64,000 bases of DNA from positions 124,001-188,000 of the forward strand of contig NZ_JAEMHK010000007.1 of NCBI RefSeq assembly GCF_016458235.1, given 5' to 3'. Made by a program: the position numbers and the translations under genes. The DNA is from Geomonas propionica. Its GTDB lineage: Bacteria > Desulfobacterota > Desulfuromonadia > Geobacterales > Geobacteraceae. Positions 7,887 to 19,734 of this stretch are shown here, piece after piece; the first letter of the stretch is position 1; each line of letters starts with the position of its first letter. The notes under the pieces were generated by a model, which saw nothing but the letters and a program-made list of their open reading frames with translations, was not told the DNA's origin and did no database searches.

Positions 7887-8915
7887 ATGGATCTGCATAT
7901 CGTATGGTTTGTACTTTGGGGCGTTCTCTGGGGGGTCTATTTCATGCTGGACGGTTTCGTCCTCGGGGCGGGAATGCTGCACCGCGTGCTGGGCAAGACC
8001 GACATGGACCGTCGCGTCGTCATCAACAGTTTCGGCCCGGTCTGGGATGGTAACGAGGTCTGGCTGGTCACCGCCGGCGGCGCCACCTTCGCCGCCTTCC
8101 CGACCACCTACGCCCTCATGTTCAGCTACCTGTACACGCCGCTTTTGCTGCTGCTCTTCGGCCTCATCGTGCGCGGGGTCTCCTTCGAATTCCGCAGCAA
8201 GGAGGAAGGAGCCACCTGGCGCGGTTGCTGGGACTGGGCCATCGTGCTGTCGAGCTTTGTGCCCGCGCTTCTCTTCGGCGTCGCCTTCGGCAACATCTTC
8301 GCCGGGCTCCCTATGGACCAGGCAGGTTACCACGGCTCCCTCATTGCCCTTTTGAACCCTTACGGCATCGTGAGCGGGCTGCTCTTCGTGATGCTCTTCC
8401 TCGAGCACGGCGCCCTCTACGTGGCGGTTAAAACGACCGGCGACTTGAGCCGGCGCGCCGAGTCCCTGGCCCGCACCCTCTGGGTCCCGCTCCTTGTGGT
8501 GGCGGTCGCCTTCCTGGGCTACACCAACTTCGCCACCAAGCTCTATGACAACTACCTGAAGGCCCCGGTCCTTTTGGTGGCGCCGCTTCTGGCCGTGGCT
8601 GCCCTGGTTGGCGTGCGCCTGCTGCTTGGCACCGGCAACACCCTGGCCGCCTTCGCCGCCTCCTGCGTCACCATCCTGGGTGTGGTGGGTACCGGCGTGA
8701 TCGGGCTGTTCCCCAACCTGATCCCCTCCAGCATGGACGTCTTGTCGAGCCTCACCATTTACAACAGCTCCTCTTCGGAGTACACGCTGCAGATCATGAC
8801 GGGCGTGGCTTTCACCTTCGTGCCGGTGGTGATCCTGTACAAGATCTGGGTGTACCGGATCTTCCGGGAGAGGGTCACCGCAGAGGCGGTGGCCGCCGAC
8901 CACGAGGCCTACTAG
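7887..8915 (+). CDS. cydB: Cytochrome bd quinol oxidase subunit II
   Basis: 342 residues, about eight membrane segments. The start MDLHIVWFVLWGVLWGVYFMLDGF and the conserved GPVWDGNEVWLVTAGGA (around residues 47-63) are characteristic of CydB, which pairs with CydA to hold the di-haem site. GGGGGG lies a few bases before the ATG. No small third subunit gene (cydX or cydS) is visible behind it, and a strong terminator follows. Subfamily members with short Q-loops often lack CydX, in keeping with what is seen. Confidence 0.97.
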   Translation: MDLHIVWFVLWGVLWGVYFMLDGFVLGAGMLHRVLGKTDMDRRVVINSFGPVWDGNEVWLVTAGGATFAAFPTTYALMFSYLYTPLLLLLFGLIVRGVSFEFRSKEEGATWRGCWDWAIVLSSFVPALLFGVAFGNIFAGLPMDQAGYHGSLIALLNPYGIVSGLLFVMLFLEHGALYVAVKTTGDLSRRAESLARTLWVPLLVVAVAFLGYTNFATKLYDNYLKAPVLLVAPLLAVAALVGVRLLLGTGNTLAAFAASCVTILGVVGTGVIGLFPNLIPSSMDVLSSLTIYNSSSSEYTLQIMTGVAFTFVPVVILYKIWVYRIFRERVTAEAVAADHEAY

Positions 8916-8930
8916 CCCGCATCCGCCTGC

Positions 8931-8965
8931 CGCCGCCCTCCACCACGGGGGGCGGCTTTTTCCTT
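8931..8965 (+). terminator. Rho-independent terminator after cydB
   Basis: CCGCCCTCC pairs with GGGGGGCGG around ACCAC (one mismatch) and is followed by TTTTT. Confidence 0.85.
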
Positions 8966-9234
8966 TTCGTGCCGCGCCGCGGTCGCCCCACAGGGGCCCT
9001 AAGCGATTAAAGGGAAACCAATTCTATATTGACAAGTTCCCTTCCTCTTTGCTACTTTACCCTCTTGTCGCGCGCCCTGAGCGAACAGCGCCGGTGCCAT
9101 AGCCCTTCCCGGGAGGCAGCTTTTCTAGCGGATGCCCCGACAGACCCGTCACCACAACCCCCGCCCAGACATTCTTGCACGAGGCATTACGGCAGAGAGC
9201 CTGCCATATAAAGTGAACAAAGAGAGGACTTTCC
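8966..9234 (+). other. Leader region of tig
   Basis: Part of a 319-base gap between cydB and tig. Apart from the terminator on its left and the promoter at 9029-9058, which would give an untranslated leader of about 170 bases, I see no open frame with a ribosome site and no known RNA motif. Such a long leader before a trigger-factor gene could carry regulation. Confidence 0.5.
9029..9058 (+). promoter_or_regulatory. Sigma-70 promoter of the tig-clpP-clpX-lon operon
   Basis: TTGACA at 9029-9034 and TACTTT at 9053-9058 (18-base spacer). The -35 is perfect, the -10 matches at three positions. Confidence 0.55.
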
Positions 9235-10542
9235 ATGCAGATTAGTGTTGAATCGGTCAACAGCATCAAGAAGAAGTTGAACTTCGAAATTCCGGCGGAC
9301 AAAGTTTCTGCTGAAGTTGACAAGGCGTATGCCGAAATAAGGAAGCATGCCGCCATAAAAGGGTTCCGCAAGGGCAAGGTCCCCATGGGACTGATCGAGA
9401 AACACTACGGCGAGAAGATGGCCGAGGACGTGGTCAAGAGCCTCGTGAACGATACCTACTTCCAGGCTGTCACCGAGCAGGGCCTCAACCCGGTATCCTA
9501 CCCGGTCATCGAGAGCGAGCTGCTTAAAAAGGGCGAGCCGTTCAAGTATTCCGCGACCATCGAGGTCTTCCCCGAAGTCGAACTGAAGGAATACCTCGGC
9601 CTCGAGGTGCAGAAGGAGCAGCTGGTGCTCGACCCGGCCGCGGTCGACGCCCGCCTCAAGGAGATGCAGGAGCGCATGGCGCAGCTGGGACCCGCTCCGG
9701 AAGGGCACGCCGCGGCACTGGGCGATTTCGTCACTTTCGACTTCACCGGTTCCATCGACGGCGTTCCCTTCGAGGGGGGTGCCGCTGAGGACTTCCAGCT
9801 CGAACTCGGCTCCGGCCGCTTCATCCCGGGCTTCGAGGACCAGATGGTCGGCCTGACTGTGGGCGCCAACAGCACCATCAAGGTCACCTTCCCGGAGAGC
9901 TATGGTTCCGCGGAACTGGCCGGCAAGCCCGCCGACTTCGAGATCACCGTCAAGGAGATCAAGATCAAGGAGCTTCCCGAGCTGAACGACGACTTCGCCA
10001 AGGAGTTCGGCGAGGAGTTCGAGACCCTCGACCTGTTGAAGGCGAAACTGGCCGAGATCAACCAGACCCAGGAAGAGTCGCGCATCAACCATGACCTGCG
10101 TGAGAACGTCTTCAAGGCGCTGATCGAGAAGAACCCGGTCGAGGTCCCCGAGACCCTGGTCGATCGCCAGGTCACCATGATGCTGGAGAACACCAAGCAG
10201 CGCCTCTCCTCCCAGAGGATGTCCCTTGAGATGATGGGGATGACCGACGACAGCTACAAGGCTCAGTTCCGTGATGCCGCCCGCGACCAAGTCAAGGGTT
10301 CCGTGATCGTCGACGCCGTGGCCGAGAAGGAGTCCATCGAGGTGACCGAGGAGGAGTTCCAGGCGCAGCTCGGCCAGATCTCAGCCCAGACCGGCCAGCC
10401 GCTGGAGAAGGTGACCCAGCTGTACACGACCAATGAGCGGGCCAAGGATAGCCTGATGGCCCAGATGAGGGAAGACAAGGCGGTGCAGTTCATCACCGAG
10501 CGCGCCAAGGTGACCGAGGTTCCCAAGGCGGAAAGCAAATAG
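9235..10542 (+). CDS. tig: Trigger factor, ribosome-associated chaperone and prolyl isomerase
   Basis: 435 residues, the usual length. The ribosome-binding loop appears as GFRKGKVPM (residues 43-51, the conserved GFRxGKxP). An FKBP-type isomerase domain occupies about 150-240 ([25 protein letters not shown]), followed by the alpha-helical chaperone body. It binds nascent chains at the exit tunnel. AGAGAGG precedes the ATG by seven bases. It leads the classic order tig-clpP-clpX-lon with gaps of 8, -4 and 9 bases, so folding help and ATP-dependent proteolysis are made together. Confidence 0.97.
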   Translation: MQISVESVNSIKKKLNFEIPADKVSAEVDKAYAEIRKHAAIKGFRKGKVPMGLIEKHYGEKMAEDVVKSLVNDTYFQAVTEQGLNPVSYPVIESELLKKGEPFKYSATIEVFPEVELKEYLGLEVQKEQLVLDPAAVDARLKEMQERMAQLGPAPEGHAAALGDFVTFDFTGSIDGVPFEGGAAEDFQLELGSGRFIPGFEDQMVGLTVGANSTIKVTFPESYGSAELAGKPADFEITVKEIKIKELPELNDDFAKEFGEEFETLDLLKAKLAEINQTQEESRINHDLRENVFKALIEKNPVEVPETLVDRQVTMMLENTKQRLSSQRMSLEMMGMTDDSYKAQFRDAARDQVKGSVIVDAVAEKESIEVTEEEFQAQLGQISAQTGQPLEKVTQLYTTNERAKDSLMAQMREDKAVQFITERAKVTEVPKAESK

Positions 10543-10550
10543 GAGATTCC

Positions 10551-11146
<596 letters not shown>

Positions 11147-11150
<4 letters not shown>

Positions 11151-12400
11151 GCAGAAGAGATGACCGTTCCGATACGCTGATCTGTTCCTTTTGCGGGAAG
11201 AGCCAGGAAGAGGTGAAGAAGCTTATTGCGGGGCCTACGGTCTACATCTGCGACGAGTGCATCGAACTTTGCAACGACATCATCGCGGAGGAGTCCAAGC
11301 TCGAGGACACCTCCGGCCCGGACGTCCGCAAGCTCCCCAAGCCGCAGGAGATCAAAGAGGTCCTTGACGAGTACGTCATCGGGCAGTCCCGCGCCAAGAA
11401 GGTTCTGGCCGTCGCGGTGTACAACCACTACAAGCGCGTCGAGGCACCCGCAAAGCCCGGCGACGTGGAGATGCAGAAGAGCAACATCCTGCTGCTGGGG
11501 CCCACCGGCTCGGGCAAGACGCTCCTGGCCCAGACCCTGGCCCGCATCCTCAAGGTCCCCTTCGCCATGGCGGACGCCACCAACCTCACCGAGGCGGGCT
11601 ACGTCGGCGAAGACGTCGAGAACATCATCCTGACCCTCCTGCAGGCCGCGGACTACGACGTGGAGAAGGCGCAGAAGGGGATCATCTACATCGACGAGAT
11701 CGACAAGATCGCCAGGAAGTCCGATTCCCCCTCCATCACCCGGGACGTTTCCGGAGAAGGGGTGCAGCAGGCACTTCTGAAGATCATCGAGGGGACCATC
11801 GCCAGCGTGCCTCCCAAGGGTGGTCGCAAGCACCCGCAGCAGGAGTTCCTGAAGGTCGACACCACCAACATCCTCTTCATCTGCGGCGGCGCCTTCCCGG
11901 GGCTGGACAACATCATCCAGCAGCGGATCGGCGTGAAGACCTTGGGCTTCGGTGCCGACGTCAAGAAGAAGGTCGAGAAGAAGGCCGGCGAACTGCTGGC
12001 CGGGGTAACCCCCGAGGACCTGTTGAAGTTCGGGTTCATCCCCGAGTTCGTCGGGCGTCTCCCCATGCTCGCCTCGCTGTCCGAGCTGGACGAGGAGGCC
12101 ATGGTGCAGATCCTCAAGGAGCCCAAGAACGCGCTGATCAAGCAGTACCAGAAGCTGTTCGAGATGGAGCACGTGAAGCTCAAGTTCACCGACGGCTCCC
12201 TGATCGCCATTGCCCGCGAAGCGCTGAAGAGAAAGACCGGCGCCCGCGGCCTGCGTTCCATCCTGGAAAACGCGATGCTCGACATCATGTACGAGATCCC
12301 GTCCCAGAGCATGGTCAAAGAGGTGGTGATCAGCGAAGAGGTGATCTACAGCAAGGAAAAACCGATCATCGTCTATGAGAACGTGGCGGAAAGCGCCTAA
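11147..12400 (+). CDS. clpX: ATP-dependent Clp protease ATP-binding subunit ClpX
   Basis: 417 residues. An N-terminal zinc-binding domain ([11 protein letters not shown] and CDECIELC) is followed by the AAA+ module with [13 protein letters not shown] and [12 protein letters not shown]; the ClpP-binding loop region and sensor-2 RGLRSILE are also present. It unfolds tagged proteins and threads them into ClpP. The start is an unusual TTG at 11147 that overlaps the clpP stop (TTGA). GGAGG at 11136-11140 is well placed for it, and the protein then begins [17 protein letters not shown] as in relatives. This arrangement implies translational coupling of the two subunits. Confidence 0.97.
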
Positions 12401-12409
12401 CAGGGACAT

Positions 12410-14830
<2,421 letters not shown>

Positions 14831-14850
14831 AAAAAAAATTAGAAAAAAGG

Positions 14851-14880
14851 TTGACACCTCGAACGATGCTCTGGTATATA
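14851..14880 (+). promoter_or_regulatory. Strong sigma-70 promoter of hup
   Basis: TTGACA at 14851-14856 and TATATA at 14875-14880 (18-base spacer; GTATAT gives 17). Fits the high expression expected of a nucleoid protein. Confidence 0.8.
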
Positions 14881-14918
14881 GTGTCTTCACTTTTGCGATG
14901 CATACCTAGGAGGAGCTA

Positions 14919-15194
14919 ATGAACAAGGCAGAACTGGTAAGCGCTATTGCCGACGAAGCACAGTTGACCAAGGTTGATGCTGACAAGGCTCTCACTGGGA
15001 TTCTTGATGCACTGACCAACTGTCTCGCCGCCGGCGACAAAGTCACTCTGGTTGGCTTTGGCACCTTCAGCGTCGCCGAGCGCGCCGCCCGCACCGGTCA
15101 GAACCCGCAGACCGGTAAGAAGATCGAGATCGCGGCTTCCACCGCTCCGAAATTCAAGCCGGGCAACACCCTGAAGGAACTGATCAACGCTTAA
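14919..15194 (+). CDS. hup: DNA-binding protein HU
   Basis: 91 residues: MNKAELVSAIADEA at the start, the dimer core, GFGTFSVAERAARTGQNPQTG (residues 46-66) with the DNA-bending proline in NPQTG, and a basic C-terminal strand. A histone-like dimer that bends DNA and shapes the nucleoid. AGGAG stands six bases before the ATG. IHF alpha and beta chains are related, but sequence and isolation favour HU. A perfect 7-bp hairpin (ATCCCGG-TTCT-CCGGGAT, 15198-15215) follows without a T run, so transcripts may read into the tRNA cluster. Confidence 0.95.
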   Translation: MNKAELVSAIADEAQLTKVDADKALTGILDALTNCLAAGDKVTLVGFGTFSVAERAARTGQNPQTGKKIEIAASTAPKFKPGNTLKELINA

Positions 15195-15226
15195 CAAATC
15201 CCGGTTCTCCGGGATGTAGTAGATGC

Positions 15227-15303
15227 GGGGTTGTAGCTCAGTTGGTTAGAGTGCCAGCCTGTCACGCTGGAAGTCGCGGGTTCGAGCCCCGTCAACCCCG
15301 CCA
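15227..15303 (+). tRNA. tRNA-Asp (GTC)
   Basis: 77 bases with encoded CCA. Acceptor stem GGGGTTG/CAACCCC, anticodon arm CCAGC-CTGTCAC-GCTGG with anticodon GTC at 15261-15263, T loop TTCGAGC, discriminator G73 as expected for aspartate. Identical to the copy at 15496. Confidence 0.98.
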
Positions 15304-15316
15304 TATAAAATCTAAT

Positions 15317-15392
15317 GGGTGAATAGCTCAGCTGGGAGAGCGCCAGCCTTACAAGCTGGATGTCGGGGGTTCGATCCCCTCTTCACCCACCA
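15317..15392 (+). tRNA. tRNA-Val (TAC)
   Basis: 76 bases with encoded CCA. Acceptor GGGTGAA/TTCACCC, anticodon arm CCAGC-CTTACAA-GCTGG, anticodon TAC at 15350-15352, discriminator A73. Confidence 0.98.
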
Positions 15393-15400
15393 CAAAACAA

Positions 15401-15470
15401 GTTCTACGTTCTAGGTTCCAAGTTCTACGTGTTAGTTCTTGGTTTCAACATAGAACGCAGAACGTAGAAC
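15401..15470 (+). repeat. Inverted repeat inside the tRNA cluster
   Basis: GTTCTACGTTCT (15401-15412) and its exact reverse complement AGAACGTAGAAC (15459-15470), with further partial copies of GTTCTACGT between them. It separates tRNA-Val from the second tRNA-Asp. Confidence 0.7.
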
Positions 15471-15495
15471 CGATTCTCAACAGTTTTCGAGAGTT

Positions 15496-15572
15496 GGGGT
15501 TGTAGCTCAGTTGGTTAGAGTGCCAGCCTGTCACGCTGGAAGTCGCGGGTTCGAGCCCCGTCAACCCCGCCA
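15496..15572 (+). tRNA. tRNA-Asp (GTC), second identical copy
   Basis: Base-for-base the same 77-base gene as at 15227, including encoded CCA. Followed at once by the cluster terminator. Confidence 0.98.
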
Positions 15573-15576
15573 TCAA

Positions 15577-15616
15577 AAGGAAAGGCCGCCTGTCTCAGGC
15601 GGCCTTTCCTTTTTTC
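15577..15616 (+). terminator. Rho-independent terminator of the tRNA cluster
   Basis: A 16-bp perfect stem, AAGGAAAGGCCGCCTG with its complement, a TCT loop and a run of six T. Very strong. The 185 bases from here to the next gene show nothing else I can support. Confidence 0.95.
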
Positions 15617-15801
15617 GTTCCGGGCTCTTCCGCCACGCGCACGGCTGCTTCCCTGCCGCCTTTGCTGCAAGCCCTTTAGCTTGACTTGCCTGATCAAAAT
15701 CGTTTATCCTCTGCCAGATCCTGGTCTGCGGACTTCAGCTCCCCAAGCACATATGATTTTGCGGTTTTAGCCGTCAACGTGAAACGGAAAGTGAGCCTCC
15801 C

Positions 15802-16542
15802 TTGAAACCCATCAAGCCTATCGTGGTGATCCCCACTTATAACGAAAGAGACAACCTGGAAAAACTGGTTAGGCAGGTACTCAACCTGAACCCCGCCCTG
15901 GAGCTCTTGGTGGTTGACGACAATTCACCTGACGGCACCGGCGATCTCGCAGAGAGCCTGGCGGCGGAGACGGGACGCGTTTCCGTGCTGCACCGCAGCG
16001 GCAAACTGGGATTGGGCTCCGCCTACCGTGAGGGGTTTGCCAAGGCGCTGGAGATGGGCGCCGACCTCGTGGTGCAGATGGACGCCGATTTCTCCCACGA
16101 TCCGGCCATGATCCCGTACTTCTTCGAGGAGACCCGCAACTCCGACCTGGTGATCGGGTCGCGTTACCTGAACGGGGTGAGCGTGGTAAACTGGCCGCTG
16201 CGCCGGCTCATGCTGAGCTACTTCGCCAGCGTCTATACCAGGGTCATCACCGGTCTCACCATCTCCGATTGCACCAGCGGCTTCAAGTGCTTCCGCGCCG
16301 AGGCCCTCAGGGCGATCGACCTCTCCAGCATCCGCTCGGACGGCTACTCGTTCCAGATCGAGATGAACTACCGCTGCAAGGAGAAGGGGTTTCGCATCAG
16401 CGAAGTCCCCATCATTTTCATAGACCGCCATGCCGGCACCTCCAAGATGTCCAAGAAGATCGTGCGCGAGGCGGTGCTCATGGTCTGGAAACTCAAACTG
16501 GGGTCGCTGCTGGGCGCGGTGCTCCCCAAAGGGAGGGGATGA
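15802..16542 (+). CDS. Polyprenol monophosphomannose synthase-like glycosyltransferase (GT2)
   Basis: 246 residues. PIVVIPTYNERDNLEKLV, VVDDNSPDGTGDL and VVQMDADFSHDP (the DXD sugar-nucleotide site) define a GT-A family 2 enzyme of the dolichol-phosphate mannosyltransferase type; SDCTSGFKCFRAEAL and HAGTSKMSKKIVREA extend the match. It probably transfers a sugar from a nucleotide to undecaprenyl phosphate at the inner membrane; the sugar cannot be read from sequence. The C-terminus lacks the membrane part of longer homologs. The start is TTG 15802 with a weak GGAAAGTGAG site. It overlaps the next gene by four bases. Confidence 0.85.
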   Translation: MKPIKPIVVIPTYNERDNLEKLVRQVLNLNPALELLVVDDNSPDGTGDLAESLAAETGRVSVLHRSGKLGLGSAYREGFAKALEMGADLVVQMDADFSHDPAMIPYFFEETRNSDLVIGSRYLNGVSVVNWPLRRLMLSYFASVYTRVITGLTISDCTSGFKCFRAEALRAIDLSSIRSDGYSFQIEMNYRCKEKGFRISEVPIIFIDRHAGTSKMSKKIVREAVLMVWKLKLGSLLGAVLPKGRG

Positions 16543-16727
16543 TGCCCTCGACGCTGTGGTCGATTATCTGCGTGGCCGGTCTCTGGGGCTTCGTCACGTG
16601 CACCATTTTCTTCATACTGCGTGCCTTTCCGGCCCGTGATTCTTTTCAGGGGAAGGCGGCCCTCAGGTGGGGAGCGGGCGTGCTTCTCTTCTTCGTTGTC
16701 TGGATCGTGGGCATGATGCAGGCCTGA
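16539..16727 (+). CDS. Small inner-membrane protein, unknown function (62 aa)
   Basis: Two hydrophobic segments, about residues 7-28 (WSIICVAGLWGFVTCTIFFILR) and 44-60 (WGAGVLLFFVVWIVGMM), joined by a short charged stretch. ATG 16539 overlaps the glycosyltransferase stop, and GGGAGGGG stands directly before it; the second ATG at 16542 has better spacing. Coupling to the glycosyltransferase suggests it may support that enzyme, but I recognise no family. A 72-base gap then leads to the secretion block. Confidence 0.65.
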   Translation: MMPSTLWSIICVAGLWGFVTCTIFFILRAFPARDSFQGKAALRWGAGVLLFFVVWIVGMMQA

Positions 16728-16799
16728 CGCTGCTGTAGACAGAACCAGTTCCCGTTTACTGTTTTAATTCTCTCATATTTGTGGTACTCATAATATCTT

Positions 16800-18005
16800 A
16801 TGCCCGTTTATACCTGTAAAATTGGTTCTTCCGACGGCCGAATCCTCACCAAGGAACTCGATTCTGTCAGTGAGGCTTTGCTGCGTCAGAGTCTGGAGGA
16901 ACAGGGGTATGTGGTATTCGAGGTTCGCAAGAAACCGTTTCAGTTCCTGCTGGACACGGGTGTCGGCCGCAAGAAGGTCGGGAGCAAGGAACTACTGCTC
17001 TTCAACCAGGAACTGCTGGTGCTCTTGAAGGCGGGGCTTCCCATTATCCAGGCTCTCGACACGATTCTAGAGTCAGGAACCGGGAAACTGTACGAGATAC
17101 TGAACGCGGTGCGGGAGGATATCAAGGGGGGGCTCGCGCTGTCGACGGCGATCGAAAAGTACCCGAGGATTTTCCCGGCGCTCTACATAGCCTCGATCCG
17201 CGCCGGCGAGCGCACCGGCGACCTGCCGCAGACCATCCGGCGCTACATCGCCTTTTTGAAGAGGAGCGAGGGGTTCCGCGGCAAGATCATCGGCGCCATG
17301 TTCTACCCGGCCATCCTGGTGGCCGTGGCATTCGTGGCCATCACGGTGCTCCTGATCTACGTGGTACCGACCTTCAGCACGATCTACGGGGATTCAGGTA
17401 ACGCGTTGCCGGTGCCGACCCAGATGCTGATCAACTTCACCGGATTCCTGAGGCACTACCTGCTTGTCTTCGTGGGGCTCATCTTCGGGGCCGTGACCAT
17501 TTTCAGGCGCTGGAAGGAGACGGAGTCGGGACGCTACACCGTGGACAACATGAAGATCAAGACCCCCTTTGTCGGAGCGGTGGTCATTCGCTACGCGCTG
17601 GCGGGCTTCACCCGGACCCTGGCCACCGTGCTCGGTTCCGGCATCCCGATCGTCGAGGCGATGCGCATGTCGGTGGGGACCCTGAACAACAAGGTGCTGG
17701 AGCGCGGCCTGCTCATGGCCGTGCACCGGGTCGAGGAGGGGAGCAAGCTCTCCACCGCGCTGGAGAACATGAAGCTCTTGCCGCCGCTGGCGCTGCGCAT
17801 GCTTTCCGTGGGCGAGACCACCGGTGCCATCGAGGAGATGCTCGGGGATATCTCCGACTACTTCGAGGACGAGATCGAAAGAAATCTGCAAGTGCTGACT
17901 ACCGCCATCGAGCCTGCCATCATGATCGTCATGGGGGTGGTCATCGGCACCATCATCGTCACCATGTACCTGCCGATCTTCAAGATCGCCAGCACCGTCA
18001 GTTAG
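16800..18005 (+). CDS. gspF: Type II secretion inner-membrane protein GspF (PilC-like)
   Basis: 401 residues: an N-terminal cytoplasmic region (PVYTCKIGSSDGRI), then two T2SSF repeats (about 65-190 and 270-395) with three membrane segments. FNQELLVLLKAGLPIIQALD and SVGETTGAIEEML are family hallmarks. It is the platform on which the ATPase GspE drives pseudopilus assembly. It is the first gene of the block that runs to ctpA. No Shine-Dalgarno sequence is visible; instead CATAAT (16789-16794) lies five bases before the ATG, so the message could be leaderless. Confidence 0.94.
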   Translation: MPVYTCKIGSSDGRILTKELDSVSEALLRQSLEEQGYVVFEVRKKPFQFLLDTGVGRKKVGSKELLLFNQELLVLLKAGLPIIQALDTILESGTGKLYEILNAVREDIKGGLALSTAIEKYPRIFPALYIASIRAGERTGDLPQTIRRYIAFLKRSEGFRGKIIGAMFYPAILVAVAFVAITVLLIYVVPTFSTIYGDSGNALPVPTQMLINFTGFLRHYLLVFVGLIFGAVTIFRRWKETESGRYTVDNMKIKTPFVGAVVIRYALAGFTRTLATVLGSGIPIVEAMRMSVGTLNNKVLERGLLMAVHRVEEGSKLSTALENMKLLPPLALRMLSVGETTGAIEEMLGDISDYFEDEIERNLQVLTTAIEPAIMIVMGVVIGTIIVTMYLPIFKIASTVS

Positions 18006-18012
18006 AGGGAAC

Positions 18013-19734
18013 ATGCTGAAGCCGTTCAAAAGACAGAGGCTGGGTGACATCCTCCTGGAGCAGGGTGAACTGACCAACGATCAGCTGGCCTACGCTCTCG
18101 ACAAGCAGCAGGGCACCAAGGAGCGCCTGGGCGCCATCTGCATCGCCGATGGGCTCATCAGCGACGTGGCGCTGGGGCAGGCACTGGCGCTCCAGTTCGG
18201 CCTGGAATTCGTCGACCTGAAGGGCGTGCGCCCGGACGAGTCCCTGTTCAACGTCGTCCCCCCCGAGGTCATGTTCCGCTACCATTTCGTGCCCCTGGAA
18301 CTGCAGGGGGACCTATTGGTGGTGGCCATCGCGGACCCGACCGCGGTCCTGCAACTGGACGAGATGTCCCTGCTCCTGGAGCGGCCGCTCACTTTCAAGG
18401 TGGCCGCTGAATCGGAGATCGCCCACCACCTGAAGCGGGGCGAGGGGACCAGCCGTGTCTTGAAGGAAGTCTCCGAAGACTTCATGCTGCAACTGGTGAC
18501 CGAGACCGACAAGGGGGAGGAAATCCTCTCCGTCGAAAACGTCTCCGCCGACACCAGCCCCATCATCAAGCTGGTCAACTCCACCATCCTCGACGCCCTG
18601 ACCCGGCGCGCCTCGGATATCCATATCGAGACCGCCCAAGAAGGGGTCATCATCAAGTACCGTATCGACGGCGTGCTCTACAAGGCCACCGATCCGATCG
18701 ACAACCACTTCCAGGGGCCGCTCATCTCCAGGCTCAAGGTCATGAGCGAACTGGACATCTCCGAGCGGCGCATCCCGCAGGACGGAAGGTTCAAGGTCAG
18801 GATCGGCGCCAAGTCCATCGACTTCCGCGTCTCGATCATGCCCAGCGCCTTCGGTGAGGATGCCGTCATCCGTATCCTCGATAAGGAGAGCATCGCCAGC
18901 GACCTGCGTGGACTCACCCTGGAGACGCTCGGCATGGCGTCCCACGAGATCAAGCGCTTCCGCAAGATGATCAAGGAGCCCTACGGCATGGTGCTGGTCA
19001 CCGGCCCCACCGGTTCCGGCAAGACCACCACGCTCTACGGTGCACTCACCGAGATCCACACCGGCCTCGAGAAGATCATCACCATCGAGGACCCGGTGGA
19101 GTACGTCCTCTCCGGCATCACGCAGATCCCGGTCAACGAGAAGAAGGGGCTCACCTTCGCCCGCGGCCTGCGCTCCGTGTTGCGCCACGACCCGGACAAG
19201 ATCATGGTGGGCGAGATCCGCGACTCGGAGACCGCCCAAATCGCTGTGCAGTCGGCGCTCACCGGTCACTTGGTATTCACCACCGTACACGCCAACAACG
19301 TATTCGACGTGATCGGCCGCTTCACCCACATGGGCATCGACCCGTACAACTTTGTCGCCTGCCTGAACTGCGTCATGGCGCAGCGCCTGGTCCGGAAGAT
19401 CTGCCCCTCCTGCAAGAAGGCGGTCACCGTCTCCGACGACGAGCTGCGCGAGTCGGCGATCGATCCGGAGCGCGCCCGCGGCCTCACTCTGTACGAGGCG
19501 CGTGGCTGCGACGACTGCAACGGCACCGGTTACCGGGGCCGTTCCGCCATCGTGGAACTGCTCGATCTCAACGACGAGATCCGCGAGCTGATCATCTCCA
19601 AAGCCCCCATCGCCGCCCTGAAAAAGGCGGCCAAGGCGGCCGGGACCATGTTCCTCAGGGAATCGGCCGTGGCCAAGGTGCTGGCCGGCGAGACGACGAT
19701 TAAGGAGATCAACCGTGTCACCTTCGTGGAATAG
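18013..19734 (+). CDS. gspE: Type II secretion / type IV pilus assembly ATPase GspE
   Basis: 573 residues. The N-terminal MshEN-type domain (LGDILLEQGELTNDQLAYAL, residues 10-29) precedes the GspE/PilB motor: Walker [15 protein letters not shown] near 331, Asp box EIRDSETAQIAVQ, and a tetracysteine zinc site (CPSC near 462, CDDC near 498). It hydrolyses ATP on the cytoplasmic side to push pseudopilins out of the membrane. The MshEN fold can bind cyclic-di-GMP in some homologs; whether this one does is not visible. Seven bases separate it from gspF. Confidence 0.95.
   Translation: MLKPFKRQRLGDILLEQGELTNDQLAYALDKQQGTKERLGAICIADGLISDVALGQALALQFGLEFVDLKGVRPDESLFNVVPPEVMFRYHFVPLELQGDLLVVAIADPTAVLQLDEMSLLLERPLTFKVAAESEIAHHLKRGEGTSRVLKEVSEDFMLQLVTETDKGEEILSVENVSADTSPIIKLVNSTILDALTRRASDIHIETAQEGVIIKYRIDGVLYKATDPIDNHFQGPLISRLKVMSELDISERRIPQDGRFKVRIGAKSIDFRVSIMPSAFGEDAVIRILDKESIASDLRGLTLETLGMASHEIKRFRKMIKEPYGMVLVTGPTGSGKTTTLYGALTEIHTGLEKIITIEDPVEYVLSGITQIPVNEKKGLTFARGLRSVLRHDPDKIMVGEIRDSETAQIAVQSALTGHLVFTTVHANNVFDVIGRFTHMGIDPYNFVACLNCVMAQRLVRKICPSCKKAVTVSDDELRESAIDPERARGLTLYEARGCDDCNGTGYRGRSAIVELLDLNDEIRELIISKAPIAALKKAAKAAGTMFLRESAVAKVLAGETTIKEINRVTFVE

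Noticed and set aside
15198-15215. Terminator between hup and the first tRNA
   Set aside because: A perfect 7-bp hairpin, but with no T run after it.
15401-15470. Start of a CRISPR array, given repeated TTCTACGT segments
   Set aside because: Copies are short, irregularly spaced and in both orientations; no spacers of equal length and no cas genes.
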